Assembly: GCA_963576565.1 (NCBI GenBank)
Contig: OY755046.1
Location: 64,081,379 to 64,145,378, forward strand
Reading direction: 5' to 3'
From: Aspidapion aeneum
Lineage: Eukaryota > Arthropoda > Insecta > Coleoptera > Brentidae
Length of the DNA stretch: 64,000 bases
This document shows positions 23,641 through 34,256 of this stretch, one piece after another. Below the pieces are notes generated by a model that worked only from the letters and a program-made list of their open reading frames with translations, was not told the DNA's origin and did not search any database. A program made the position numbers and the translations under genes. Every line of letters begins with the position of its first letter. Within the stretch, counting starts at the first letter, position 1.

Positions 23641-23765
23641 TAAAAAGCTTTCTAAGAGTTTTTATTTTTGAGATATTTACAAAAAACTATTTTCAACACT
23701 GATTTAGCCTCGAGTACTTGGAGTGTGCTATTGGGATAGGAAGATATCAGATCATTTGTTTTAAT
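23641..23765 (+). repeat. Dispersed repeat family R, 3' part
   Basis: Shares gagatatttacaaaaaact and gaagatatcagatc with the copy at 10780-11140. Confidence 0.5.
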
Positions 23766-24017
23766 AAGTTTTGATTAGGCAATATTTTCATGTTTTATTA
23801 GGTTCAAGTGTTCACCTATCTCTAAAGTTGCGTGTGAAGGGACGATTTTGATATTGACTTATGAAACAAACATTTGCACTTTTGTGTAATAAATTTTTTG
23901 TCCGGTTTGCGCAGATGTGTATCCTGCTGTTTTTGCATAATATAGGTATAGACAAAAACTCATCGATTAGAAGAGGAAAATAACAAAACCCCACAAAAAA
24001 ATTAATAAATAGAACCA

Positions 24018-24101
24018 CGACGGATCTACCTTCTCTAGTCATTGTCAAACGCGTCGATACGACGGATCTACCTTCTCTAGTCATTGTCAAACGCGTCGAT
24101 A
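24018..24101. repeat. 42-bp direct tandem duplication
   Basis: Two adjacent identical 42-bp units beginning cgacggatctaccttctc, followed by a G tract. Confidence 0.9.
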
Positions 24102-25040
24102 AGGGGGGGGGGGGTACTGGGGGTCAGTACCCCCCCCTCCAAGAATCCAAGAACCGAAAATTTGCAAAAAAAATTAAGTATGTATAAGTTCAAAGGTGTT
24201 ATTAAGTATTTGTAAAGTTAAAAATAGGGTTTGTTGTGATTTGTAATTGAGTTTTGGTCAGCTGAAACTAACGGTAAGAAAAACCTAAAATTTCTTTTAT
24301 TGTAGTACAGAGTGGTCCAAATAGGACACTTTTGATAGGAAACGCTTATTTCTAGAGGAGATAGAAAATAACTAACCTGCATTTTGCGAGCTCGATTTTC
24401 GTTAAAAAGTTAATGCCGAAAACCGCACATCGATATCTTAAACTACTTAAAAGATATAGGGTGGTTTTCAATTTGGTGCATTTTCGACCCACCCCCGTAA
24501 CTTGTTTATTTATGAATATTTTTTATTTCAGTAAAAACGTTAAGAGCAATTCAACTGTCAAATTAAATTTTATTTTTCACTTATAATTTATGAGATATTA
24601 CATAAAGTTTGTTATTTTCTTATGAAATGACCCTATTTTTATTTGATTTTTGAAATCAGCGTAAAATTTTCTTTAAAATGATGTGTCACACTTAATATTT
24701 TATTTATTTTAATTTTTTTATTATTTTATTACCTCTTATTTTTTATTATTTTTTTTTAGTTTGATCATTTTAAAATATTTTAAACCCATTCAGCAAACTA
24801 AAAAAAATAAAAATGGTTTTGCTATAATAGCCTTCGCATTTTCATTATTTCCCATTAGCAAAATATTTTAGAAAAAACGCTCTCGTGAAAAGTTACCAAA
24901 AACCTAGTTACTAGGTTTTGCAAAAGTAGGGCAGAGTACCCCCCCCCCCCAAGAAAAAAAGCTATCGACGCCCTTGGTCATTGCTGTGCGGGTTAGGAAC
25001 GTAAAAATTTCGAGATCCGTAAGACAGACAATGTTATGCC
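24102..25040. other. AT-rich sequence between C/G tracts
   Basis: Bounded by G/C homopolymer tracts at 24103-24136 and 24941-24950 next to gcgtcgata and tatcgacgc, which may be decayed inverted termini. A mariner-like end (gtggtccaaataggacac) sits at 24311. No ORF. Confidence 0.4.
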
Positions 25041-25049
25041 TGTGTATTG

Positions 25050-25385
25050 TTCGATGATGAATCTGAATCCGGATCCGAACAGAACCCCCCCTTAAGCCTT
25101 AGATTTTTTTGCATATTTTTCACATATTTCATGAAAAAACACAAAAATAGCTTAAAATTCGACATCATGAAGCTTCGCCCCCCCCTAAGAGGCCTCGGCC
25201 CCCCCCCTAAGAGGCCTCGGCCTCTCCCCTAAGAGGCCTCGGGCCCCCACCGTGTACGTATTCCTGGGTGCACCACTGATATTTTCCACATATTTCATGA
25301 ATACAAACATAAAATAGCAATGCGGCTTCATGGGGCTCGGGCTCCTCCCAAAACTGTCTCGGACCCTCCCCAAAACTAATTTCTA
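25050..25385. repeat. Degenerate hAT MITE pieces
   Basis: Two partial copies of the CAGTGGCG family interior (tttcatgaa, acataaaatagc, cctcgg words) side by side, with direct repeats of ctaagaggcctcgg at 25182-25240. Termini are lost. Confidence 0.55.
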
Positions 25386-25389
25386 ATGC

Positions 25390-25392
25390 GCC

Positions 25393-25450
<58 letters not shown>

Positions 25451-26012
25451 ATGTCTGTAACGATCAACGCGCATAACTCAAAAACCGCTTGGCCGATTTT
25501 AATGAAATTTGGTACCTAGGCTGGGTCTTGGGTCGAGATGGTCCCATTTAAAAATGAACAAAATCCACCGAACAGAAACCAAATAAAAGGGTGGGGGTAG
25601 ATTTCAAAAATTAGAGTTTATGTAAAAATATGGCGTGTGTGATATCAAACGAAAGGTAATTGAGTCTGCAGTTAAACAAAATACATTTTAATTTATTTAA
25701 AAAAAAAGGGTGGGGGTATATTTTAAAAATTAGAGTTTAAGTGAAAATATGGCGTGTGTGATATCAAACGAAAGGTAATTGAGTCCGGAGTTTAACAAAA
25801 TACATTTTAGTTTTTTGTTTTTTTTAAGGATGGGGTAGATTTCAAAAATTTGAGTTTAAGTCAAAACATGGCTTGTGTGGTATCAAACAAAAGGTAATTT
25901 AGTCTGGAGTTAAATAAAATATATTTCAGTTTTTAGTTATATTAGCTCACACGTACACTATAACTATAGTACCTAGTGTGAGCTTAGGGGCCCATATATT
26001 GGCAGAGTAATT
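25390..26012 (+). mobile_element. Helentron-like element, copy B (truncated)
   Basis: Starts inside the CTGT tract (25396-25460) without the left hairpin, then follows copy A to the right hairpin (25946-25983) and the tail attggcagagta. The missing terminus implies truncation or insertion into the MITE remnant. Confidence 0.75.
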
Positions 26013-26330
26013 TTGTTGGGTTGTTTTTGGATTTTATTAGCTAAAATCTTAAAGGTGATAAAAACAGACAGATGATTGTGTGTTATTTACCAAAGTAATA
26101 AAATAATTATCGGTTACATACTGACTTAGTAAATTATATGTATATCTATATATTTACTTAAAATAAATGAAGTGCTTGAGCCGCTTAACGTTTGGCAATT
26201 TATCTTAATATGCGTTAAGCTCAATTTATCTTAATGGTGTTGCCATTAAACTGCACCTTTCTAGCTCTTATAATCACGTCTTAATCAGGCATTTAAAAAA
26301 AAAGTTTGTGGTAGAAACCAGGTACATATA

Positions 26331-27058
26331 CAGGGTGTCTCTAAAAGGTCTGTACAAAATCTTAACACATATTCCTGAGGTCAAAATAAGTCGATTTAAA
26401 GCAACTTACCTTAGTCCGAAATTGCTTTGTTTCAGAGATACAGGGTGTTTTTTATTTTAATTGAACCAAGTCAAACTATTTTCCCTATTTAAATTGACTG
26501 ATACCTACCGAAAATGATTAAACGACAAAAAAAAATTAATAACTCGCATTTACTGACTAAATTTAATCCTTAAAGGTAGCAGCAAAATCTTTTGATCCAA
26601 AATAATTTCAATATTCCATTGCGGCATCGAACACTAAAAACGGAAATATCTCGAAAACGGCTCACCCTAGCAGATTTTATCAAAAATACCTTTTTTGCTT
26701 AAAAAAGTTCCGGAAATTATTTCATCAATAAAAAAAGTTGAAAAATACACTGAGAAAAAAGTTATGGTCATTTTAAACCATAAGATGAGCATTGTGAAGC
26801 GCCCTCTAACGGCCACAGTGAAAAAGTGTCCATATTTAGGTTGCGCATCCCAAAAAACCCCCGAGTACCAATTTTTAAAGTTTATGCGTTGAGAAATGTT
26901 CATAATTTTTAATAAAATCGATTTTAAATTTTTAAATTCACCACCCTGTATCTCTGAAACGGAGCAATTTTGGACTAAGGTAATTTGCATTAAATCGACT
27001 TATTTTGACCTCAGGAATTTGTGCTAAAATTTTGTACAGACCTTTTAGAGACAACCTG
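26331..27058. mobile_element. Mariner-type MITE with ~125-bp TIRs
   Basis: Ends cagggtgtctctaaaaggtc and its complement, with TA on each side (26329-26330 and 27059-27060). TIR similarity runs through cctgaggtcaaaataagtcg. 728 bp with no transposase. Confidence 0.85.
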
Positions 27059-27109
27059 TATAGTCAATTAATGTAAAATATTATGGATATAATTCAACCA
27101 TTACAGGGT

Positions 27110-28420
27110 AAGTCCGAATCTTTTGTCAAAAACTCGAGACATTTTGTCGAGATTTTAAAAAGGATTGAATTAGATCCTGACGATAGACTTGTAAGTTTTG
27201 ATGTAGAAAGTCTTTACACCAACGTGCCAATAAATGACTCTCAGTATCATTAAAAAACTGATGATACACTTCACGAGAGAACAACGCTATCGGTGGTGGT
27301 GGTGATGGATCTGTTGGAGCTCTATCTCCGTAACTCTTACTTTCAAGTGAAAGATTTTACGCGCAAAGTGATGGACTTTCAATGGGTTCGTCTCTATCGC
27401 CAGTGGTAGTACACATCTATATGGAGTAGTTCGAGGACCATGCGATCAACACAGCAAGAGTCAAGCCAAAACTATGGCTACGATACATAGATGACACATT
27501 TATTATATGGACAGAAATTCATGATGAACTACAGAGTTTTCTACCCCATCTGAACGGTATTCGACCAACAATCAAATGCATAATGGAAATTGAAAAAGAT
27601 TCGGCCTTACCTTTTTTGGATGTTCTTGTCAAACGATTAGACAAGAACATTCAAACCACTGTATGTAGGAAACCTACACGCACGGGACAGTACCTAAATT
27701 TTAAGTCTAATCATTCTGTTGCTACAAAACAAGGAGTTATAAGAAGTTTGTATTTTAGAGCCGTAAATATTTGTAGTAATAATGAAGAATTAACCACAGA
27801 AATGAACAACATTAAAAAGGACTTACAACAGAATGGTTATTCCGAAAAATTAATAAGCTCAACATTTTCTAAAATTAAAACAAACCAAATGTAGCAAATT
27901 CTCAAAATAATAATCCGTTGGGTGTTATTAACATTCCATATGTTCAAGGGATTTCAGAAAACATAAGACGAATAGCCAAATACTATAATATAAAAACAGT
28001 ATTTTCATCGAAAAATACGATAAGGAGATTTGTAACTAAAACAAAACCAGAAAATCCCTCAAATAATAATGTATTTACCAAATCCCGTGTGAGTGTGGTA
28101 AATCATATGTAGGTGAAACGAAACGCCCTCTTCAGGTTAGAGTAAATTAACATCTAAAAAGAACCCAATTAGGGGATGTTGAAAAATCTGGTTTGGCAGA
28201 TCACGCATGGTCAAATGATCACAGGATTCAGTGGTCAGAAGCTAAAGTTTTGCATAAGGATTCGCATTGGCGAAAACGAAAGTTTATTGAAGCTGCGTTT
28301 ATAAAGCAGAATAAAGAAGTTTTCAGTCAACCAAGCACGGACATACCAAACATATGGAAACCACTCCTTAAGGAAAACAGGCGTCTTAGGATTAAAAAGG
28401 GGGCGGGTCGTCACACCTGA
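27110..28420 (+). pseudogene. Penelope-like element: RT plus GIY-YIG endonuclease
   Basis: Plus-strand pieces in order: LVSFDVESLYTNVP (about 27190), YFQVKDF, the RYIDDTFIIW palm (about 27480), PFLDVLVKRLDK and CRKPTRTGQYL (27583-27894), then IPCECGKSYVGETKRPLQV (about 28085), the GIY-YIG signature, with LADHAWSNDH and FIEAAFIKQN. Catalytic DD is readable but several frame breaks and stops separate the parts, so it is dead. Penelope-like elements have exactly this RT then GIY-YIG order. The same family is at 1-331. Confidence 0.85.
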
Positions 28421-28559
28421 CCACACACCAAGTAGTATAAGTAGTAGCCTATAGACTGGATTGTGTAGTTTACACTTGAAAACGGTTAGAGATACTTACT
28501 AACCGAATCGTCGCGTTTAAAATAAATAAAAACAATGGAAGTGCGAAATTTTGTTTCTA

Positions 28560-28840
28560 ATTAAAAAACTATTTTAAAGGCTGATATAGCGTGGAGTTTA
28601 CTCAAGCGCGGATTTGAGGGGGTAACGGGGTAGTTAGCCCTCCCCCCCCTAGAACAAAAAATATGCACTTTTTGTTATTGATTAAAGTGAAATAGGCGAA
28701 TTACCCCTCCCCCCCTAGAAAAAAAAATATATTAATTTGTTCGTTACTTCCCCCCCCTAGATTTTCACTCAGATCCGCGCTTGAGTTCACTTGGTCTGTG
28801 CTAATTGGCCAGGAAGGTATCAGATCCATTATCGATCCAT
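28560..28840 (+). repeat. Dispersed repeat family R interrupted by a MITE
   Basis: Matches 11060-11130 on both sides of the MITE at 28603-28783 (ctgatatagcg before, tctgtgctaattgg and ggtatcagatcc after). Confidence 0.6.
28603..28783. mobile_element. hAT-type MITE (CAAGCGCGGAT family)
   Basis: 181 bp with ends caagcgcggatttgag and the complement ctcagatccgcgcttg. The flanking 8-mers are agtttact and agttcact (one mismatch). The interior carries three C-rich blocks followed by ctaga. A sister copy lies at 48929-49108. Confidence 0.9.
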
Positions 28841-29048
28841 TTATATTCGTTATCGTCCAAAACCTGAGGAAATGCCTGTGTGCTTAAGACCACACGGCAG
28901 AAGTTTAAACTTTAACAAGACGAAATCAATAATATGAAATACAAGATTTTTTGCGTTGTATATTGACAAAGTAATAATATTTTCATAATTATCATTGGGT
29001 ATAAAATACTTTGGTAAATTTGTGTCCTTCATCTGCATCATCATATCG

Positions 29049-30064
29049 ACAGGGAAGCGTGGCAGAGAGACGAAATGATGTTTGAGGAGAGCGCTTTAGT
29101 TTGCTACACTGATGGATCCAAACTATCAGAGAGGCAAACCACAGGAGCGGGAGTATACGTGGAAAAACTAGAAGTTCAGAAGAGCTACTCGCTCGGTGAG
29201 CAGGCTACTGTTTTTCAAGCAGAAGTCTATGCCATAATAATGGCGGCAACCCTAGAAGAGGTTCGGAACAGCGAATAGGAGCTTATATATATATATATGC
29301 TCTGACAGTCAAGCCACCCTGAAGGCGCGAAACGCACCTAAGATTGCTGACGGCTTGGTGGAAGAATGCGCAGAGGCGCTGGAGACCCTAAGCGATGGCA
29401 AACGGATGACGCTGGTTTGGGTTCCGGGACATACGGGGGTACCAGGCAACGAGAAGGCGGACGAACTCGCACGACTCGGGGCAGGAACCGCCTATGTAGG
29501 ACCGGAGCCACTTTTGGGCGTGACAAAAAGACAAGTGCAAAGCGGACTCAACAAATGGGCCCAGGACGCGCTATTAAACTCCTGGGAAACAGGAACGGGT
29601 TGCAGACAGACCAGAGAATTCGTAGACCGTCCAAAAGCGACCAGAATTAGATGGATGCTGGGACGGACACGAAAAGACCTTGGACTGCTGATAGGTACTC
29701 TAACCGGACATAACCGGTTGATGAAGCACATGACACGTATAGGAGTCGAGAATGACCCTACCTGCCCAGCCTGTGGACAGGAAGAAGAGACATCAAGACA
29801 CCTCGTGGCAGAATGCGAGGCCTACGCAAGGATGAGACAACAGGCACTCGGAGCGCCAACTCTGAGCGAGGAAGAACTGCACATGCTCAAATGGACAGAC
29901 TTACTGGACTTTGTAAAGAGAACAGGAAGGCACAATGAGTTACCCGACCATCAAAGGGAAGTGCAGAGAGTGGGTTAAGGGACAGACTTGGGGCATGGCA
30001 AAAAGGGCCTACTCTTGCCTACTTGTCAGACCTGCAGGTCAACCCCCCCCCACTACTACTCTTA
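29049..30064 (+). mobile_element. 5'-truncated RNase H LINE with 16-bp target duplication
   Basis: The 16-mer ctgcatcatcatatcg flanks it exactly (29033-29048 and 30065-30080). Inside, 29075-29276 encodes the start of RNase H (LVCYTDGSKLSERQTTGAGV, AEVYAIIMA), and after a TA-dinucleotide tract 29309-29978 gives CSDSQATLKA, WVPGHTGVPGNEKADELARLG and a Cys/His tail CPACGQEEETSRHLVAECEAY. The TA tract (29284-29299) and an in-frame stop break the frame. The 3' end is CTACTACT-rich. Confidence 0.9.
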
Positions 30065-30080
30065 CTGCATCATCATATCG

Positions 30081-30880
30081 CTCTGCTGACTGTTCTTCTC
30101 ACAGTTGATCGACTCGAGCCGACTTCACCCGAATGAGCGTTACATAGCCGAGCCTGACGGCTCAGTTCAATTCAGTACCCACAAAAGTGCTAAACGCGCC
30201 TAAAGAAGTTTACACTTCAAAAACACAACTAATTATTTTTAATTCTAGTTTTAGTTACTTATTTTATTTAAATATTTACCTGCGTTAAATTAATACCTAC
30301 CAAATACTTTACCTACCTTGTTGCTCATAAAATGATAATTTTTCACGCCTTATAGTTCACATTTGCGCCTAGGCGAAACTTCAAATTTTGTTTATTTATG
30401 ATCCTTGTTTCAACAAAGTTGTTTGTTGCACATAAAATGTCGTACTTAGCATGTTACGTAAGGTGTGCAAATAAACCTTGTAATAAATTTAGGAGAGTAC
30501 TTTTTTATATAATATTTATTTTTATTCCATTACTTTTCATCCAAAACTTCCGCTGATAAGTATTGAAACCGTTGATTATTATTTAATACGCTATGTATAC
30601 CTAGAAGCGATGGCGGCTGGTGACATTTTATGCTACTACTAATCAAAAATAATTTTTTACTCACTCTCATTTTTATTTACTTAGTTAAAAAAATGAATGT
30701 TCAAAATTTTAGTTTGATTTAAGGATTTCTACAAACACATTTATTTTTTTTCAAGGCGGCTTTTAAAAAAGAATACGTCTAGCTTATTAAGTAATTAATT
30801 GTATGAAATGGGCTTTTAACTAAAATTATTATTTTGAAAAAAAATTGTGTTAAGGATAAAAAGTACCACAAAAAATATTT
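30081..30880. other. No recognisable gene
   Basis: AT-rich spacer before the tandem 726-bp units. It begins with ctctgctgactgttcttctc, in which no gene is visible. Confidence 0.4.
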
Positions 30881-31180
30881 TTTCTATAAGCGTGCGGAAA
30901 AGTCCACTTTTCCGCACGCATTTTAGTGTGGAAAGTGGCACTTTTCCGCACTAGTGCGGAAAAATATTTTTTCCGCACTAGTGCGGAAAAGTAAATTTGT
31001 TACGATTTTGAGGTGTTCTATAACATTTAGACCGTTCAAAATACATTTGTATCTTTCCTAGCACACGAAATATCCTAAAAATATTCAAATTGACTAAAAT
31101 TCTGCTATATTTTCAATATTTTCGATAAAATAAAGTTTTCAGTAAAATAGGTTCAAATTATAAGTTTTAAACCTCCCCGG

Positions 31181-31190
31181 TATAAATATC
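31181..31190 (+). promoter_or_regulatory. TATA box of tandem unit 1
   Basis: ggtataaata after cctcccc. Repeated at about 31907 and 32633. It lies 165 bp upstream of the mini-ORF. Promoter use is inference. Confidence 0.5.
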
Positions 31191-31347
31191 GTCATTGTCA
31201 ATGTCAAACAACAATGAACACTAGTGGTTTTAGATTTGGCATCTTAAATCACCATAGCAACAAAGTACAAACAAACTGTCAAAACAAAGCCAATTTTGCA
31301 GATACAAGCGTCTTTTGAATTTTTCAAAGAAAAAAATCAGATTTTCA

Positions 31348-31404
31348 ATGGATTCTTCGGACGAAGATCTACCCCAGTCAGTTCTAGAAGCCGCTAGAAT
31401 GTGA
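31348..31404 (+). CDS. 18-codon acidic mini-ORF / possible first exon
   Basis: Encodes MDSSDEDLPQSVLEAARM and stops. It is preserved without change at 32074-32130 and 32800-32856. A GTGAAT donor-like word overlaps its end, so it could be the first exon of a spliced transposon gene whose remainder is absent. The acidic start resembles N-termini of some insect transposon-encoded recombinases, but I cannot confirm that from so few residues. Confidence 0.35.
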   Translation: MDSSDEDLPQSVLEAARM

Positions 31405-31533
31405 ATAATAATAATTGATTTGATTAAAACGTTTTGAATATAAATAATTTTCTGATTAATTTTTAGTTTTTTCCTCACGCTTATAGAAAAAATAGTGTAC
31501 CTAACTCGTGCATAAAGTGTCTTTTCCGCACTT

Positions 31534-31580
31534 GATTGCTGGCCAAACTCCGCTATCGCGTCGTTTGGCCATCTGCAATC
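31534..31580 (+). other. 47-nt structured hairpin, copy 1
   Basis: Outer stem gattgc/gcaatc, inner stem ggccaaac/gtttggcc, top stem cgc/gcg. It is flanked by tccgcac/gtgcgga, so the cruciform can extend beyond 80 nt. An identical copy is at 32260-32306. Confidence 0.7.
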
Positions 31581-32985
31581 GCGTGCGGAAAAGAGGCACT
31601 TTCCGCACTAGTTAGGTAAACTACTATTTTCTATAAGCGTGCGGAAAAGTCCACTTTTCCGCACGCATTTTAGTGTAGAAAGTGCCACAATATTTTTTCC
31701 GCACTAGTGCGGAAAAGTAAATTTGTTACGATTTTGATGTGTTCTATAACATTTAGACCGTTCAAAATACATTTGTATCTTTCCTAGCACACGAAATATC
31801 CTAAAAATATTCAAATTGATTAAAATTCTGCTATATTTTCAATATTTTCGATAAAATAAAGTTTTCAGTAAAATAGGTTCAAATTATAAGTTTTAAACCT
31901 CCCCGGTATAAATATCGTCATTGTCAATGTCAAACAACAATGAACACTAGTGGTTTTAGATTTGGCATCTTAAATCACCATAGCAACAAAGTACAAACAA
32001 ACTGTCAAAACAAAGCCAATTTTGCAGATACAAGCGTCTTTTGAATTTTTCAAAGAAAAAAATCAGATTTTCAATGGATTCTTCGGACGAAGATCTACCC
32101 CAGTCAGTTCTAGAAGCCGCTAGAATGTGAATAATAATAATTGATTTGATTAAAACGTTTTGAATATAAATAATTTTCTGATTAATTTTTAGTTTTTTCC
32201 TCACGCTTATAGAAAAAATAGTGTACCTAACTCGTGCATAAAGTGTCTTTTCCGCACTTGATTGCTGGCCAAACTCCGCTATCGCGTCGTTTGGCCATCT
32301 GCAATCGCGTGCGGAAAAGAGGCACTTTCCGCACTAGTTAGGTAAACTACTATTTTCTATAAGCGTGCGGAAAAGTCCACTTTTCCGCACGCATTTTAGT
32401 GTAGAAAGTGCCACAATATTTTTTCCGCACTAGTGCGGAAAAGCAAATTTGTTACGATTTTGAGGTGTTCTATAACATTTAGACCGTTCAAAATACATTT
32501 GTATCTTTTCTAGCACACGAAATATCCTAAAAATATTCAAATTGATTAAAATTCTGCTATATTTTCAATATTTTCGATAAAATAAAGTTTTCAGTAAAAT
32601 AGGTTCAAATTATAAGTTTTAAACCTCCCCGGTATAAATATCGTCATTGTCAATGTCAAACAACAATGAACACTAGTGGTTTTAGATTTGGCATCTTAAA
32701 TCACCATAGCAACAAAGTACAAACAAACTGTCAAAACAAAGCCAATTTTGCAGATACAAGCGTCTTTTGAATTTTTCAAACAAAAAAATCAGATTTTCAA
32801 TGGATTCTTCGGACGAAGATCTACCCCAGTCAGTTCTAGAAGCCGCTAGAATGTGAATAATAATAATTGATTTGATTAAAACGTTTTGAATATAAATAAT
32901 TTTCTGATTAATTTTTAGTTTTTTCCTCACGCTTATAGAAAAAATAGTGTACCTAACTCGTGCGTAAAGTGTCTTTTCCGCACGC

Positions 32986-33032
32986 GATTGCAGATGGCCA
33001 AACGACGCGATAGCGGAGTTTGGCCAGCAATC
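32986..33032 (-). other. 47-nt hairpin, inverted copy
   Basis: Reverse complement of 31534-31580, in the position where the first two units have the forward version. Confidence 0.8.
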
Positions 33033-33051
33033 AAGTGCCTTTTCCGCCCTT

Positions 33052-33098
33052 GACGGCGTGCCCGAACTCCGCAAAGCGTCGTTCGGGCTACTGCCGTC
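33052..33098 (+). other. 47-nt hairpin, covarying variant
   Basis: Same length and architecture with stems gacggc/gccgtc, gcccgaac/gttcgggc and cgc/gcg. Four base pairs differ from copy 1 and all remain paired. Confidence 0.75.
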
Positions 33099-33184
33099 GC
33101 GTGCGTAAAAGTATAACTTTCCGCACTAGTTAGGTAAATAACTATTAAAAATTTTCCCCTTTTTTCGTACGGTAATGGAATGTG

Positions 33185-34030
33185 CACCACTGCCGCTAAT
33201 TAGTCGTGAATTAGTTGTGGAAAAATTAATTTTGTCGCTCTTATTTTTGACCGTTTTTTTGGGTGTTTCGCTAACTTCATATGAAGTTAGCGAAGCACGA
33301 CTAATTAGCGGCAAATTATCCACCATATTCGGTTTGTCAAAAATGGCTTTAGACATGACCTATCGATACCGAATATGGAGGATAATTTGCCGCTAATTAG
33401 TCCTGAATTAGTTATGGAAAAATTAATTTTGTCGCTCTTATTTTTGACCGTTTTTTTGGGTGCTTCTAAAGCCATTTTTGACAGGGGTGCTTCGCTAGCT
33501 TCATATGAAGTTAGCGAAGCACCCTAAAAAACGGTCAAAAATAAGAGCGACAAAATTAATTTTTCCACAACTAATTCACGACTAATGAACGGTAAATTAT
33601 CCACCTAGTAGCGATTCGATTTGCCATGGGTGCCAAAATATGAAGTTAGCGAAGCACCCAAAAAACGGTAAAAAATAAGAGCGACAAAATTAATTTTTCC
33701 ACAACTAATTCAGGACTAATTAGCGGCAAATTATCCTCCATATTCGGTTTCGATAGGTCAAAGCTATTTTTGACAAGGGTGCTTCGCTAACTTCATATGA
33801 AGTTAGCGAAGCACCCTAAAAAACGGTCAAAAATAAGAGCGACAAAATTAATTTTTCCACAACTAATTCACGACTAATTAGCGGCAAATTATCCACCATA
33901 TTCAGTTTGTCAAAAATGGCTTTAGACATGACCTATCGACACCGAATATGGAGGATAATTTGCCGCTAATTAGTCCTGAATTAGTTGTGGAAAAATTAAT
34001 TTTGTCGCTCTTATTTTTGACCGTTTTTTG
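33185..34030. repeat. Cluster of alternating palindromes
   Basis: Centres at 33280/33281, 33504/33505 and 33796/33797 carry cttcat|atgaag with arms gcttcgctaa. The third is a perfect 42-bp palindrome (33776-33817). Between them lie inverted pairs ccatattcggt/accgaatatgg and long arms tttttgaccgttttttgggt. Several foldback copies have inserted into or rearranged with each other. Confidence 0.85.
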
Positions 34031-34034
34031 GGTA

Positions 34035-34256
34035 TAAAAACCAGCTGATTTGCTTTAACATTCGGCCTTTGTGTATTTAAAAACCGGATTTATTAGTGTC
34101 GGTATTTATTAAATGGAAGTTAGCGACTGTATTATTAAATTTGGCTTTGGAATGTCAATTTTGAGAGGTCAGCTGTTAGTTTTCTGTGTGAATGTGTCAG
34201 AATAAAGTCGACTCTAAAATAAAGTAAGGTTTTATTCCAATAAGTCCCTATTATTG
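34035..34256 (+). repeat. Dispersed repeat with TATA-like start
   Basis: Inverted relative of 9401-9632. Begins ggtataaaaaccagctg and ends aataaagtaaggttttattc. A solo-LTR-like or promoter-bearing origin is possible but I see no terminal TG..CA pair with a target duplication. Confidence 0.45.

Larger units (their letters stand above)
30881..33130 (+). repeat. Three tandem ~726-bp units with palindromes and a promoter-like core
   Basis: Units begin at 30881, 31628 and 32354 (tttctataagcgtgcgg) and are almost identical. Each has inverted copies of GTGCGGAAAA, including a near-perfect 30-bp palindrome at the start, a TATA box with a short ORF, the inverted tail cttatagaaaaaatag, and a 47-nt hairpin. 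The first unit is about 20 bp longer. The third ends in two hairpins. A transposon with terminal binding-site clusters, amplified in tandem, is the simplest reading. Confidence 0.85.

Noticed and set aside
24102..24140. G/C homopolymer blocks as regulatory sites
   Set aside because: Similar tracts mark the hAT MITE interiors throughout the window.
34035..34256. Solo LTR
   Set aside because: TATA and AATAAA-like words are present but no TG..CA ends with a 4-6 bp duplication were found.
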